Shown: one piece after another, positions 9,790 through 17,700 of the stretch
Numbering within the stretch: position 1 is the stretch's first letter
How the letters are laid out: every line of letters starts with the position of its first letter
NCBI RefSeq assembly: GCF_000179595.2
Contig: NZ_JH556651.1
Location: forward strand, 62,496 to 126,495
Direction: 5' to 3'
Length of the DNA stretch: 64,000 nt
Origin: Acetivibrio cellulolyticus CD2
GTDB taxonomy: Bacteria > Bacillota > Clostridia > Acetivibrionales > Acetivibrionaceae
Notes under the pieces: generated by a model
Databases searched by the model: none
What the model was told of the DNA's origin: nothing
The model's input: the letters and a program-made list of their open reading frames with translations, nothing else
Position numbers and translations under genes: made by a program

Positions 9790-10560
9790 TTATAAAGATT
9801 GATTTTTTACTCCAGTTAAATCCTTTATTACCTCACCTGCTATAATAAGTCCCACAACTGAAGGGACAAAGGCGTTGCTGCCTGGTACCTGTCTCCTTTG
9901 AGTAGATTTACGGTCTGTTCCTGGTGGGCAGATGCATTCGCTGCGGCAGATTGTAGAAATATCTTCTATAGGAGTCATTGCAGGCTCTTTTGAGTAGACA
10001 ACTTTGAGGCTTTTTATATTGCGGTTGCGGAGTTCTTTTCTCATTGCCTTTGCAAGGGGACAAATAGAAGTTTCATATATATCTGCCACTTCAAATGCAG
10101 TCGGATCAAGTTTGTTTCCTGCACCCATTGAGCTTATAATTGGAACATCAAGCTCTTTTGCCTTCATAATCATCTCGATTTTGCCAGTGACTGTATCAAT
10201 TGCATCAACGACATAATCATACTGAGCAAAGTCAAACTGCCCGGATGTATCCGGCATACAAAATGTTTTATAAGTACTGACTTTTATATCAGGATTGATT
10301 TCCTCAACTCGTTCCTTTGCAACATCGACTTTGTATTTGCCTATAGTTTTTCTGGTAGCAATAATTTGACGGTTTATGTTGGTCAGACAGACTTTATCGT
10401 CATCAATCAAGTCGAGTGCTCCAATACCACTTCGTGCAAGCGCTTCAACTGTATACCCACCTACTCCGCCAATTCCAAAAACCGCTATACGTGAATTCGC
10501 AAGCTTTTCCATAGCTTCCTTGCCAAATAATAATTCTGTTCTTGAAAACTGATTTAACAT
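9790..10560 (-). CDS. tcdA: tRNA threonylcarbamoyladenosine dehydratase
   Basis: E1-like ThiF/MoeB superfamily enzyme that cyclises t6A37 of tRNA to ct6A using ATP. The nucleotide-binding loop GIGGVGGYTVEALARSGIG (near residue 30) and the later CPPGTDRKS region are characteristic, and the Cys-rich CRSECICPP stretch is present. I choose the ATG at 10560 (MLNQFSRTELLFG), 9 bases after AAAGG; the ATG at 10569 overlaps that site. Single gene; its promoter probably uses the palindrome at 10617. Confidence 0.9.
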   Translation of the reverse strand: MLNQFSRTELLFGKEAMEKLANSRIAVFGIGGVGGYTVEALARSGIGALDLIDDDKVCLTNINRQIIATRKTIGKYKVDVAKERVEEINPDIKVSTYKTFCMPDTSGQFDFAQYDYVVDAIDTVTGKIEMIMKAKELDVPIISSMGAGNKLDPTAFEVADIYETSICPLAKAMRKELRNRNIKSLKVVYSKEPAMTPIEDISTICRSECICPPGTDRKSTQRRQVPGSNAFVPSVVGLIIAGEVIKDLTGVKNQSL

Positions 10561-10616
10561 AAAAGACATCCTTTAAATTTGTGATTTTGACACTATTAAA
10601 TATATAAAAATACTAT

Positions 10617-10628
10617 TGACTAGTCAAC
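10617..10628. promoter_or_regulatory. 12-bp perfect palindrome upstream of tcdA
   Basis: TTGACTAGTCAA is its own reverse complement, so a TTGACT -35-like hexamer is presented on both strands. On the minus strand a TATATT lies 17 bp away toward tcdA; on the plus strand a TATAAT lies 15 bp away. It could be an operator or two overlapping promoters. Confidence 0.4.
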
Positions 10629-10742
10629 GGGGGTATTATAATTATTTCATTACACGATGTGCAATACATAATCTATCAACCATATGATATTCATCCTTTT
10701 TCACAGTATTTCTCTAATTTTAAGGCACAAAAATGTACGTAC

Positions 10743-10771
10743 TTGTAATTTTATTTCCAGGAACATATAAT
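10743..10771 (+). promoter_or_regulatory. Promoter of the nitroreductase gene
   Basis: TTGTAA (10743-10748), 17-bp spacer, TATAAT (10766-10771). An 8-bp palindrome GTACGTAC lies just upstream. Confidence 0.6.
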
Positions 10772-10855
10772 AACAATAAGTTATGATATGCTTGTAAAGA
10801 ATGGCAATGGTTGCTATTTATCATGAGTAGAATTTATTTAGAGAGAGGGATCAAC

Positions 10856-11377
10856 ATGAGTTTTATTAATCTGGCTGAAGAAAGGTATTCTTTACGATCA
10901 TTTAGCAGCAAACCTGTTGAAAAAGAAAAGCTTGACCTGGTACTAAAAGCAGGGCAGCTTTCTCCAACGGCTTGCAATAACCAACCACAGCGAATTCTGG
11001 TTATTGAAAATGATGAGGCACTTGAAAAATTGAAAAAGTGCACACAGTACCATTTTAACGCTCCAATTGCTTTGCTTGTCTGCTATGATAAAAATGCCAG
11101 TTGGAAACGTAGGTTTGACGGGGATGATAGCGGAGTTGTGGATGCAAGTATAGTTACTACACATATGATGTTTCAAGCTGCTGAGCTTGGGCTTGGTACT
11201 ACATGGGTAGGATATTTTGATCCGGCATTGATTATAAAAGAGTTTGGTTTGACTGGGAATATTGTACCGGTTGCGTTGCTTCCAATGGGATATCCGGCAG
11301 AAGATGCAAAACCAAATCCTGGACACTACCAAAGAAAATCTATTGATGAAAATGTGTTCTACAACAAGTTTTCATAG
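10856..11377 (+). CDS. Nitroreductase-family flavoprotein
   Basis: 173 residues, FMN-dependent nitroreductase fold, N-terminal motif ERYSLRSFSSKPVEKEKL and the central AAELGLGTTWVGYFD segment. Members reduce nitro groups, quinones or flavins with NAD(P)H; the physiological substrate is unknown. I choose the ATG at 10856, preceded by GAGAGAGGGA; an upstream ATG at 10811 adds 15 unlikely residues. Monocistronic with its own promoter. Confidence 0.87.
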   Translation: MSFINLAEERYSLRSFSSKPVEKEKLDLVLKAGQLSPTACNNQPQRILVIENDEALEKLKKCTQYHFNAPIALLVCYDKNASWKRRFDGDDSGVVDASIVTTHMMFQAAELGLGTTWVGYFDPALIIKEFGLTGNIVPVALLPMGYPAEDAKPNPGHYQRKSIDENVFYNKFS

Positions 11378-11442
11378 CATATAGATAATATATTATGAAA
11401 ATTCCTAAGTGTTACTTAATCTAAGCTAAATGAAAAGTCCAA

Positions 11443-11472
11443 TTAAGCAGAGCAAATTGATGCTCTGCTTAA
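11443..11472 (+). terminator. Hairpin after the nitroreductase gene
   Basis: TTAAGCAGAGC pairs with GCTCTGCTTAA (11 bp, 8-nt loop). There is no T-tract on the plus strand, so the terminator function is only likely. Confidence 0.5.
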
Positions 11473-11573
11473 AAATATAAATTATATGAAAAACATCCTT
11501 TAAATTTAGGTTTAGAGTTTTTATCTATAGCATCCGCAACATTTTTTAACTTTAAGTATTTACATACATAACG

Positions 11574-11599
11574 TATAATCATCTTAATTATATTAAGAT
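11574..11599 (+). promoter_or_regulatory. arsR-hgcAB promoter with palindromic operator
   Basis: TATAAT at 11574-11579 (weak TTTACA -35 at 11549) is followed at once by ATCTTAATTATATTAAGAT (11581-11599), an exact dyad with 8-bp arms and a 3-bp centre. The position at the transcription start and the AT-rich dyad fit an ArsR-family operator, so autorepression released by metal or metalloid is inferred. Confidence 0.6.
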
Positions 11600-11629
11600 A
11601 TAATTATATGATTATATGGAGGAATGTAA

Positions 11630-12013
11630 ATGGACAATTTGATAAACTTATTCAGTATTCTTTCAGATAAAACAAGACTACGCATTTTATTGTTATTGCA
11701 AAGCAAAGAGCTTTGTGTATGTGAAATTTTTGCTGCTCTTAATATGTCGCAACCAAGAGTGTCCAGACAGTTGGCGATTCTTAAGCAGTCAAAAATAATA
11801 AAGGATAGAAGAGAGGGAAAATGGGCTTACTACAGGATTGACGAAAATGACTATTCCAGATACTTGATAAGCATCATTTCAATGATACCGGATTACTTAA
11901 AAGATGATCCGGAATTCAATAATGACCTAGCATTGCTTCAGAAGATATCAGACAATAAAAATAAAACTGTAAGTTGTAAATGTTTATCTGGAGGTGAAGA
12001 GCATGGAAGATAA
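11630..12013 (+). CDS. arsR: ArsR-family metalloregulator of the hgcAB operon
   Basis: Winged-helix repressor of 127 residues. The ELCVCEI motif (C29, C31) at the start of the DNA-binding helix region is the classical ArsR arsenite-type metal site; the recognition helix SQPRVSRQLAILK follows. The C-terminus adds CKC, possibly a further ligand set. GGAGG precedes the ATG. The last 11 bases overlap hgcA, so the two are translationally coupled. ArsR-like regulators have been linked to hgcAB in other methylators; here the sensed metal (As(III), Hg(II) or other) is not known. Confidence 0.9.
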   Translation: MDNLINLFSILSDKTRLRILLLLQSKELCVCEIFAALNMSQPRVSRQLAILKQSKIIKDRREGKWAYYRIDENDYSRYLISIISMIPDYLKDDPEFNNDLALLQKISDNKNKTVSCKCLSGGEEHGR

Positions 12014-13208
12014 GAGGTGTTGTAATTCTAATAAAATAAATTCCAAAAATAAGGTTGCAGGGAATAAGCCCAAAATTAGGGTGTCATCCCAGTCAAGTTC
12101 TTTACCTTATACTGCTGAAAAAGGATCCTGTTGTTGTGGTGGCAGCGATCAGGCTGAGGCAGAGCCAATTACACAATATGATAAAAAAGATAACTGGATA
12201 ACAGGAGAAATAAAAACTCCCAGGGGTAAAGTACCAATAGTTTCGACACAATTGGCATTTAGCGATAGGTTGGGTGGATGGAAAGCCCGTTGGGGAATCA
12301 ACAGGATGAATTACAAAATAAATCCCGGACTTTATGCTGTCGGAATTCCGGATAATACTTCTCCTGTACTGGTAACTGCCAACTACAAATTGACTTTTGA
12401 TGCCTTGAGAAAGGAACTGGCAGACATTAATGCATGGATTTTGGTGCTTGATACAAGGGGAATTAATGTATGGTGTGCTGCAGGAAAAGGTACATTTGGT
12501 ACGAGAGAAATTGTAACACGTATAAATAAGACAAGGCTCCATGAGATTGTATCGCACAGAACGTTGATATTGCCTCAATTAGGAGCACCAGGGGTAAGTG
12601 CTCATGAGGTTTCAACCAAAATCGGTTTTAAAGTGGTTTATGGACCTGTAAGAGCGAGTGATATTAAAGAGTTTATTACCTTGGGAATGAAAGCTACGCC
12701 TGAAATGCGTACGGTTAAATTTAACACTTATGACCGATTGGTATTGACACCAATGGAACTGGTCAACACTTTTAAGATATGCCTAATGGTTTTAGGCCTG
12801 CTGTTTATTCTAAATCTTATTGCTGTTAGATCTTTTGGAGTAATTGACTTATATGCATACATGGGTGCTATATTAGCAGGAACTGTTCTGACTCCGGTAC
12901 TGCTCCCATGGATTCCAGGCAGGGCCTTTGCGTGGAAGGGATGGTTTTTGGGATTTATATGGGCTATTACTGTGAATATATTGAATGGTTGGCCGTTTTC
13001 ACCTTCGTATAGCCTTATAAGGTTGTTGGGGTATTTATTGATTTTGCCGTCAATATCTTCCTTTTATGCAATGAATTTTACAGGCTCATCGACATATACT
13101 TCGTTATCAGGAGTTTTGAAGGAAATGAAAATAGCTATACCTATAATTATAATAACAATAAGTTCAGGGGTGTTGCTTATTTTGATTGACAGTTTTATAA
13201 AGCTTTAA
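12003..13208 (+). CDS. hgcA: Mercury methylation corrinoid protein HgcA
   Basis: Membrane corrinoid protein that transfers a methyl group to Hg(II), forming methylmercury. The diagnostic cap-helix motif NVWCAAGKG is present, with C158 as the predicted cobalt-coordinating thiolate. A soluble corrinoid domain (about residues 55-245) is followed by about five membrane helices (about 255-400), as in the family. The N-terminal extension is cysteine-rich (C6-C7 and C43-C45) and unusual. The ATG at 12003 follows GGAGGTG and overlaps arsR. hgcB follows after 11 bp. The family assignment is firm on motif, topology and the adjacent hgcB; activity is inferred. Confidence 0.93.
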   Translation: MEDKRCCNSNKINSKNKVAGNKPKIRVSSQSSSLPYTAEKGSCCCGGSDQAEAEPITQYDKKDNWITGEIKTPRGKVPIVSTQLAFSDRLGGWKARWGINRMNYKINPGLYAVGIPDNTSPVLVTANYKLTFDALRKELADINAWILVLDTRGINVWCAAGKGTFGTREIVTRINKTRLHEIVSHRTLILPQLGAPGVSAHEVSTKIGFKVVYGPVRASDIKEFITLGMKATPEMRTVKFNTYDRLVLTPMELVNTFKICLMVLGLLFILNLIAVRSFGVIDLYAYMGAILAGTVLTPVLLPWIPGRAFAWKGWFLGFIWAITVNILNGWPFSPSYSLIRLLGYLLILPSISSFYAMNFTGSSTYTSLSGVLKEMKIAIPIIIITISSGVLLILIDSFIKL

Positions 13209-13219
13209 GGAGGGGTATT

Positions 13220-13522
13220 ATGAAGCATCGGTATTTAAAAAATGTTGTATCTTTAAAACTCAATACAGACAAATGCAAAGGATGCGGCAGATGTGCAGAG
13301 GTTTGTCCGCATAGGGTGTTTGATTTAAAAAACAGTAAAGCTGTAATAATGGATAAGGATAGCTGTATGGAATGCAGTGCATGTGCAAGGAATTGTCCGT
13401 TTGGAGCAATAGAAGTAAAAACTGGTGTAGGTTGTGCGGCTGCGGTTATTACGGGATGGCTGACTGGAACCGAACCAAGCTGTGGTTGCGCAGATGACAA
13501 TAACAGCGGAGGATGTTGTTAG
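13220..13522 (+). CDS. hgcB: HgcB, 2[4Fe-4S] ferredoxin partner of HgcA
   Basis: 100-residue ferredoxin that reduces the HgcA corrinoid for remethylation. There are two cluster motifs, C19-x2-C22-x2-C25-x3-C29-P and C49-x2-C52-x2-C55-x3-C59-P. The family-specific C72 in GVGCAAAV and the C-terminal vicinal pair C99-C100 are both present, which separates it from ordinary ferredoxins. An AAGGAGGGG ribosome site precedes the ATG. The sequence immediately after its stop belongs to a broken ATPase gene in the same reading frame. Confidence 0.94.
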   Translation: MKHRYLKNVVSLKLNTDKCKGCGRCAEVCPHRVFDLKNSKAVIMDKDSCMECSACARNCPFGAIEVKTGVGCAAAVITGWLTGTEPSCGCADDNNSGGCC

Positions 13523-14377
13523 GAATGGTCATCTCTTTGTGCAGAAGAAACCCTGCCACATGTAGTCGACCCTAAAAATCCTGGTGCCGTAGATGAAATT
13601 GTGCACCTTGGTGACTTCTGGAATGAAGAGGGAATGCGCAAAAACCGTGCTGGAATAATTAGGGACAATAATGAAGTGGGAAGGACTTTCAGAAGAGCAT
13701 ACAAGTATATAAAGGGTGCATATCCATTTTATGAGGATAGTGCTGAAATAATAAGCTGGGGTATAGATAATGCAAAGGTTAATGCAGTTACCGAAGAACT
13801 TATAGGGAGTTTATTTGGAGATAGGGACGTTGCTTCAAAGGAAGGCAAGGTAAGACGTCTTTTTGCAAGTGCAATAACTCCAAAAGGGTATGAAAACTAT
13901 CTTTCTACTGTATTAAATACCAACAAGGTTTATGTTGTGAAAGGAAAGGCTGGAACCGGTACGGAGAAAGTTCTTTCAAAGATTATGGATACAGCAGTTG
14001 CAAAAGGATATGATGTTGAAGCTTATTATTGTGCATTAAACCCTCAAAAGCTTGAGCATTTGGTAATACCTGAACCGGGAATTTCATTAACTACATCAAA
14101 TGAGTATCATAATAATGATGTTAAAGCAGTTGAAGAAATCAATCTTGATAACTACATCGATCAGGACTTACTAGATAAATATAAGAATGAATTAGAATTT
14201 AACAATAAAGAATTTGACTCAATTATGGATACTGCAATACTTACTATTGCAAAGGCTAAGGCAATTCATGATGATATGGAAGCTTACTATATACCTAATA
14301 TGGATTTTGAGGCAATTCAAAGATGTTTCGAATCAACACTGGCAAGAATTCTTGAGTATGCAGAGGAGTTTGAATAA
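13523..14377 (+). pseudogene. 3' remnant of a PRK06851-type ATPase gene
   Basis: From about 13550 the frame reads PHVVDPKNPGAVDEIVHLGDFWNE..., an internal segment of the two-domain PRK06851 ATPase family (about 360-380 aa). The first P-loop domain is missing, and the frame is bounded by the hgcB stop, which lies in the same phase. The second half-domain (KVRRLFASAITPKGYENY, then a GKAGTGTEK P-loop variant) is intact to a normal C-terminus. No ATG with a ribosome site precedes the remnant; the first in-frame start, a GTG at 13601, is an internal valine of the family. I read it as a gene truncated when it was joined to hgcAB. Confidence 0.75.
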
Positions 14378-14417
14378 TATTGTATTTCTAGAAAAAGAAA
14401 AAAATCTGCAATAGATA

Positions 14418-14450
14418 AGGAGTAGCCGAAGTTATATTGTCAGCATTCCC
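14418..14450 (+). repeat. Dispersed intergenic repeat, copy A
   Basis: Contains TAGCCGAAGTTATATT (14423-14438), identical to copy D at 45979-45994, flanked by AGGAG and CATTCCC that resemble the inverted ends of copy B. Confidence 0.5.
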
Positions 14451-14492
14451 AAAAAACAGAAACAATTGTAATATGATTGTTTCTGTTTTTTT
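14451..14492 (+). terminator. Terminator after the ATPase remnant
   Basis: AAACAGAAACAAT pairs perfectly with ATTGTTTCTGTTT (13 bp) and runs into a T-tract; an A-tract precedes it, so it may work both ways. Confidence 0.85.
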
Positions 14493-14730
14493 ATTTAAAT
14501 ACTTGCGAAAATGTAGATTTAGATATAAAATTTTATTAGCTCGCTTTATTAATAAATACCAATCCTATCTATGAAGTTATTCTATCTAGCTATGCATTGT
14601 CTAAACGATTCTAGTGTATTTATATTTTATGATGAGTAAACAGAGACGCTAAATATTCTATTAAAGTTGCTTTTAACGAACTTACTAGAATATTAGAAAA
14701 TAAATAAATGAAAATTAAGGGGGTAGTTTA
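14493..14730. other. Leader region of the xylanase gene
   Basis: AT-rich gap with no ORF. A 9-bp inverted repeat AATATTCTA (14652-14660) / TAGAATATT (14686-14694) lies 36 bp before the start codon; it could be an operator or a 5' mRNA stem. No clear sigma-A or sigma-I promoter was recognised. Confidence 0.4.
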
Positions 14731-17700
14731 ATGAAAACTAGGGGTTTTATATCACTAGTGACGGTGTTGGCGTTTTTGACCTCAGCACTGCTATTTGGCA
14801 ACGTTTCAGCTTTTACAACTGAGGAGGAGGCAAGTATTTTTCCGTTTGCTAAAGGATTTGAAGATGGGTCACTATCAGGAATTAGGATAAAGAATTCAGA
14901 AACTAATTCAATAGACACAAGTGTTGCACATGACGGGACAAAGAGCCTAAAAGTTGCAAACAGAAATTTTTACTGGGAAGGTCCCCAAATTAATCTTATG
15001 GGGAAGCTGAAAAAAGGCGAGACTTATAACTGTTCAACATGGGTATATCAGGAAAGTGGAGAAACTCAAACTTTCAGGTTAACAGCATACAGTTGTGATG
15101 ATACAAGTGATAATCTTTATGAGGGCAGGTTTTATACAACTATTGATGAAAACTTGGCAGTTCCGAGTGGAGTATGGACAAGACTTGAAGGGTTATATAC
15201 ATACAATTATGAGGGAACAGCCGTAGATTCAGTAATATATATCGAAGCAACTAATATAGATTTTGACTTTAATGTTGATGATATAGTTATTGCAGGTCCT
15301 TCTGTTGTTAACAGCGGGTTTGAAGATGGAAAAACTGAAGGTTGGGCATCAAATGGAGCAGCAACACTCTCTGCAAGCACTGATGTTGCTAAAAGCGGTG
15401 ACTACAGCATGAAAGTTGCAGGAAGAAATAATGTATGGGAAGGTCCGGTAGCGGACTTGACAGACACGCTGATAAAAGATCAGACTTACACTGTTTCAGC
15501 ATGGGTATATCAGGATAGCGGAGAAGCCCAGACTTTTAGACTTACTTCTTATAGCAGGGATGACTCAAGCGATAACGCTTATGATGGAAAATTCTATAAG
15601 ACAGTAGCAGAAAATCTTAGTGTCCCAAGCGGGGAATGGACAAGATTAGAAGGGTTTTATACCTACACATATACAGGTACACCTATGGCGCTGACTTTCT
15701 ATGTGGAATCGCCTAAACTTGGTTTTGATTTTTATGTAGATGATGTCGTTATAGCAGGAAAAGTAAAGTCAAATGATGCTTCTCCAATAATATGTGATGC
15801 AGGATTTGAAGGAACCTTTGACGGATGGGCTGCTCAGGGTACAGGTAAAGATGCAACTCTTTCGATTAATGAATCTACAGCACATGACGGTATTAATAGT
15901 CTTCTGGTTACTGGAAGGGCAGATACATGGCAGGGAGCAAGATTTGATCTGAAGGGTAAAGTTACAAAAGGTCAGGTAATTGATATGTCCATGTGGGTTT
16001 ACCAGACAACAAAAGAAACACAGCAAATTAGGGTGTCAGTTTGCTCTGATTCAGATGGAGATCCTGTTTATACCACATTAGCTGTGGATAATGCTGTACC
16101 TGTTGGTACATGGGTAGAGCTTAAAGGAACGTATACTGTAAATTATACAGGAGATGTTGAGCAGCTATTCATCTATGTTGAGTCAGGTAATGCAACAATG
16201 GATATCGGCATTGATGATGTACTGATAACTGGTTCGCCTGTTGATGATAAAGGTATTGAAACAGATATTCCTTCATTGAAGGATGTTTTTGCAGATTATT
16301 TCCCAATTGGGGTTGCTGTACCATCTTCAGCATTTGATAATAAACTCCAGTCAGATCTTATTAAAAAGCATTTTAACAGTATTACAGCAGAAAATGATAT
16401 GAAACCTGTTTCAATGCAGCCAATAGAAGGTAGCTTTAGCCTTGATAAAGGAGATCGATTTGTTGAGTTTACACAGGAAAACGGGATGCGCCTGAGAGGC
16501 CATACTTTGTGCTGGCATCAGGCAGTGCCAAATTGGATATTTGTTGATGACAAAGGTGAAACTGTAACAAGAGATGTTCTTTTGGAGAGATTGAAGACAC
16601 ATATTGAAACATTAATTAAGCATTATGGTGATAAGGTTGAAGTTTGGGATGTTGTAAATGAAGCTATCGGAGATAGTCAGCCCTATGGACTTAGAGACTC
16701 AAAATGGAGACAGATTATAGGTGATGATTATTTAGAAAAGGCGTTTGAATATGCGTATGGAGCGCTTGTTGATGCTGGGCTTGAAGGTAAAGTAAAGCTT
16801 TACTACAATGATTACAACAATGAAGAGAATCCTCTTAAGAGGGAAGCAATTCTTGAACTTGTGAAAGAATTAAAGGAAAAAACTAAGATAGATGGAGTAG
16901 GCTACCAATGTCATATTGGTATAGATTTTGGTTCTGTTGAAGGTATAAGGGAAACACTTAAAGGTTACCTTGATTTAGGACTTGAAGTTGAAATTACAGA
17001 ATTGGATATGACAGTATATAAGAGCTTTACTGAGGCTGATGCACCTATAACTGAAGAGCAGTTAATCAGACAGGCGTACAAATTTAAAGATCTTGCAGAA
17101 ATGTTAAAAGAACTTGATTCACAGTACCCTGATAAAATCAAAGGTGTGACTTTCTGGGGTTTAAAAGATGATATGACATGGCTGAACTATTTTGTAGATG
17201 GCGGAAGAATAGATGCACCGTTACTTTTTAACAAGGAAGGTAAAGCTAAATATGCATACTGGGGATTTGTAGATGCTAGCAAACTTCCTGTATTTGTAAA
17301 TCATGCTATGACGTTTAAAGGAACTCCTTCTGTTGACGGAGTGGAAGAGAATGTATGGAATATAGCAAAGGGTATTGATATTAAGGACTTAAACGGACAG
17401 GTAAGAGGAAACTGTAAAACTCTCTGGGATGATAAGGGGTTATATGCTTATTTAAAGGTGAAAGGTACTCCTTCAAAAGCTGAGTTCTTTGTTGATGAAG
17501 ACAATAGTAAGGATGAAAGAAATGAAGCAGAAGATAAATCCTTCAGTATTACAAGTTCTGGTGAAATTACAGGCACAACTAATGCGGTTGTGAAGCAGGA
17601 AGACGGATATTATATGTTCGAAATTTACATGCCTTTCACAAATGCTCCATCAGATAAAGTTGGCTTTGATGTAAGGTTAAACTTTGGTGAGGGCGAAAAA

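Noticed and set aside
13220-13522. Reading the gene after hgcA as an ordinary ferredoxin
   Set aside because: The extra Cys in GVGCAAAV, the C-terminal CC and direct linkage to hgcA identify HgcB.
14214-14414. 66-codon frame inside the ATPase remnant
   Set aside because: Shadow frame of the remnant with atypical composition.
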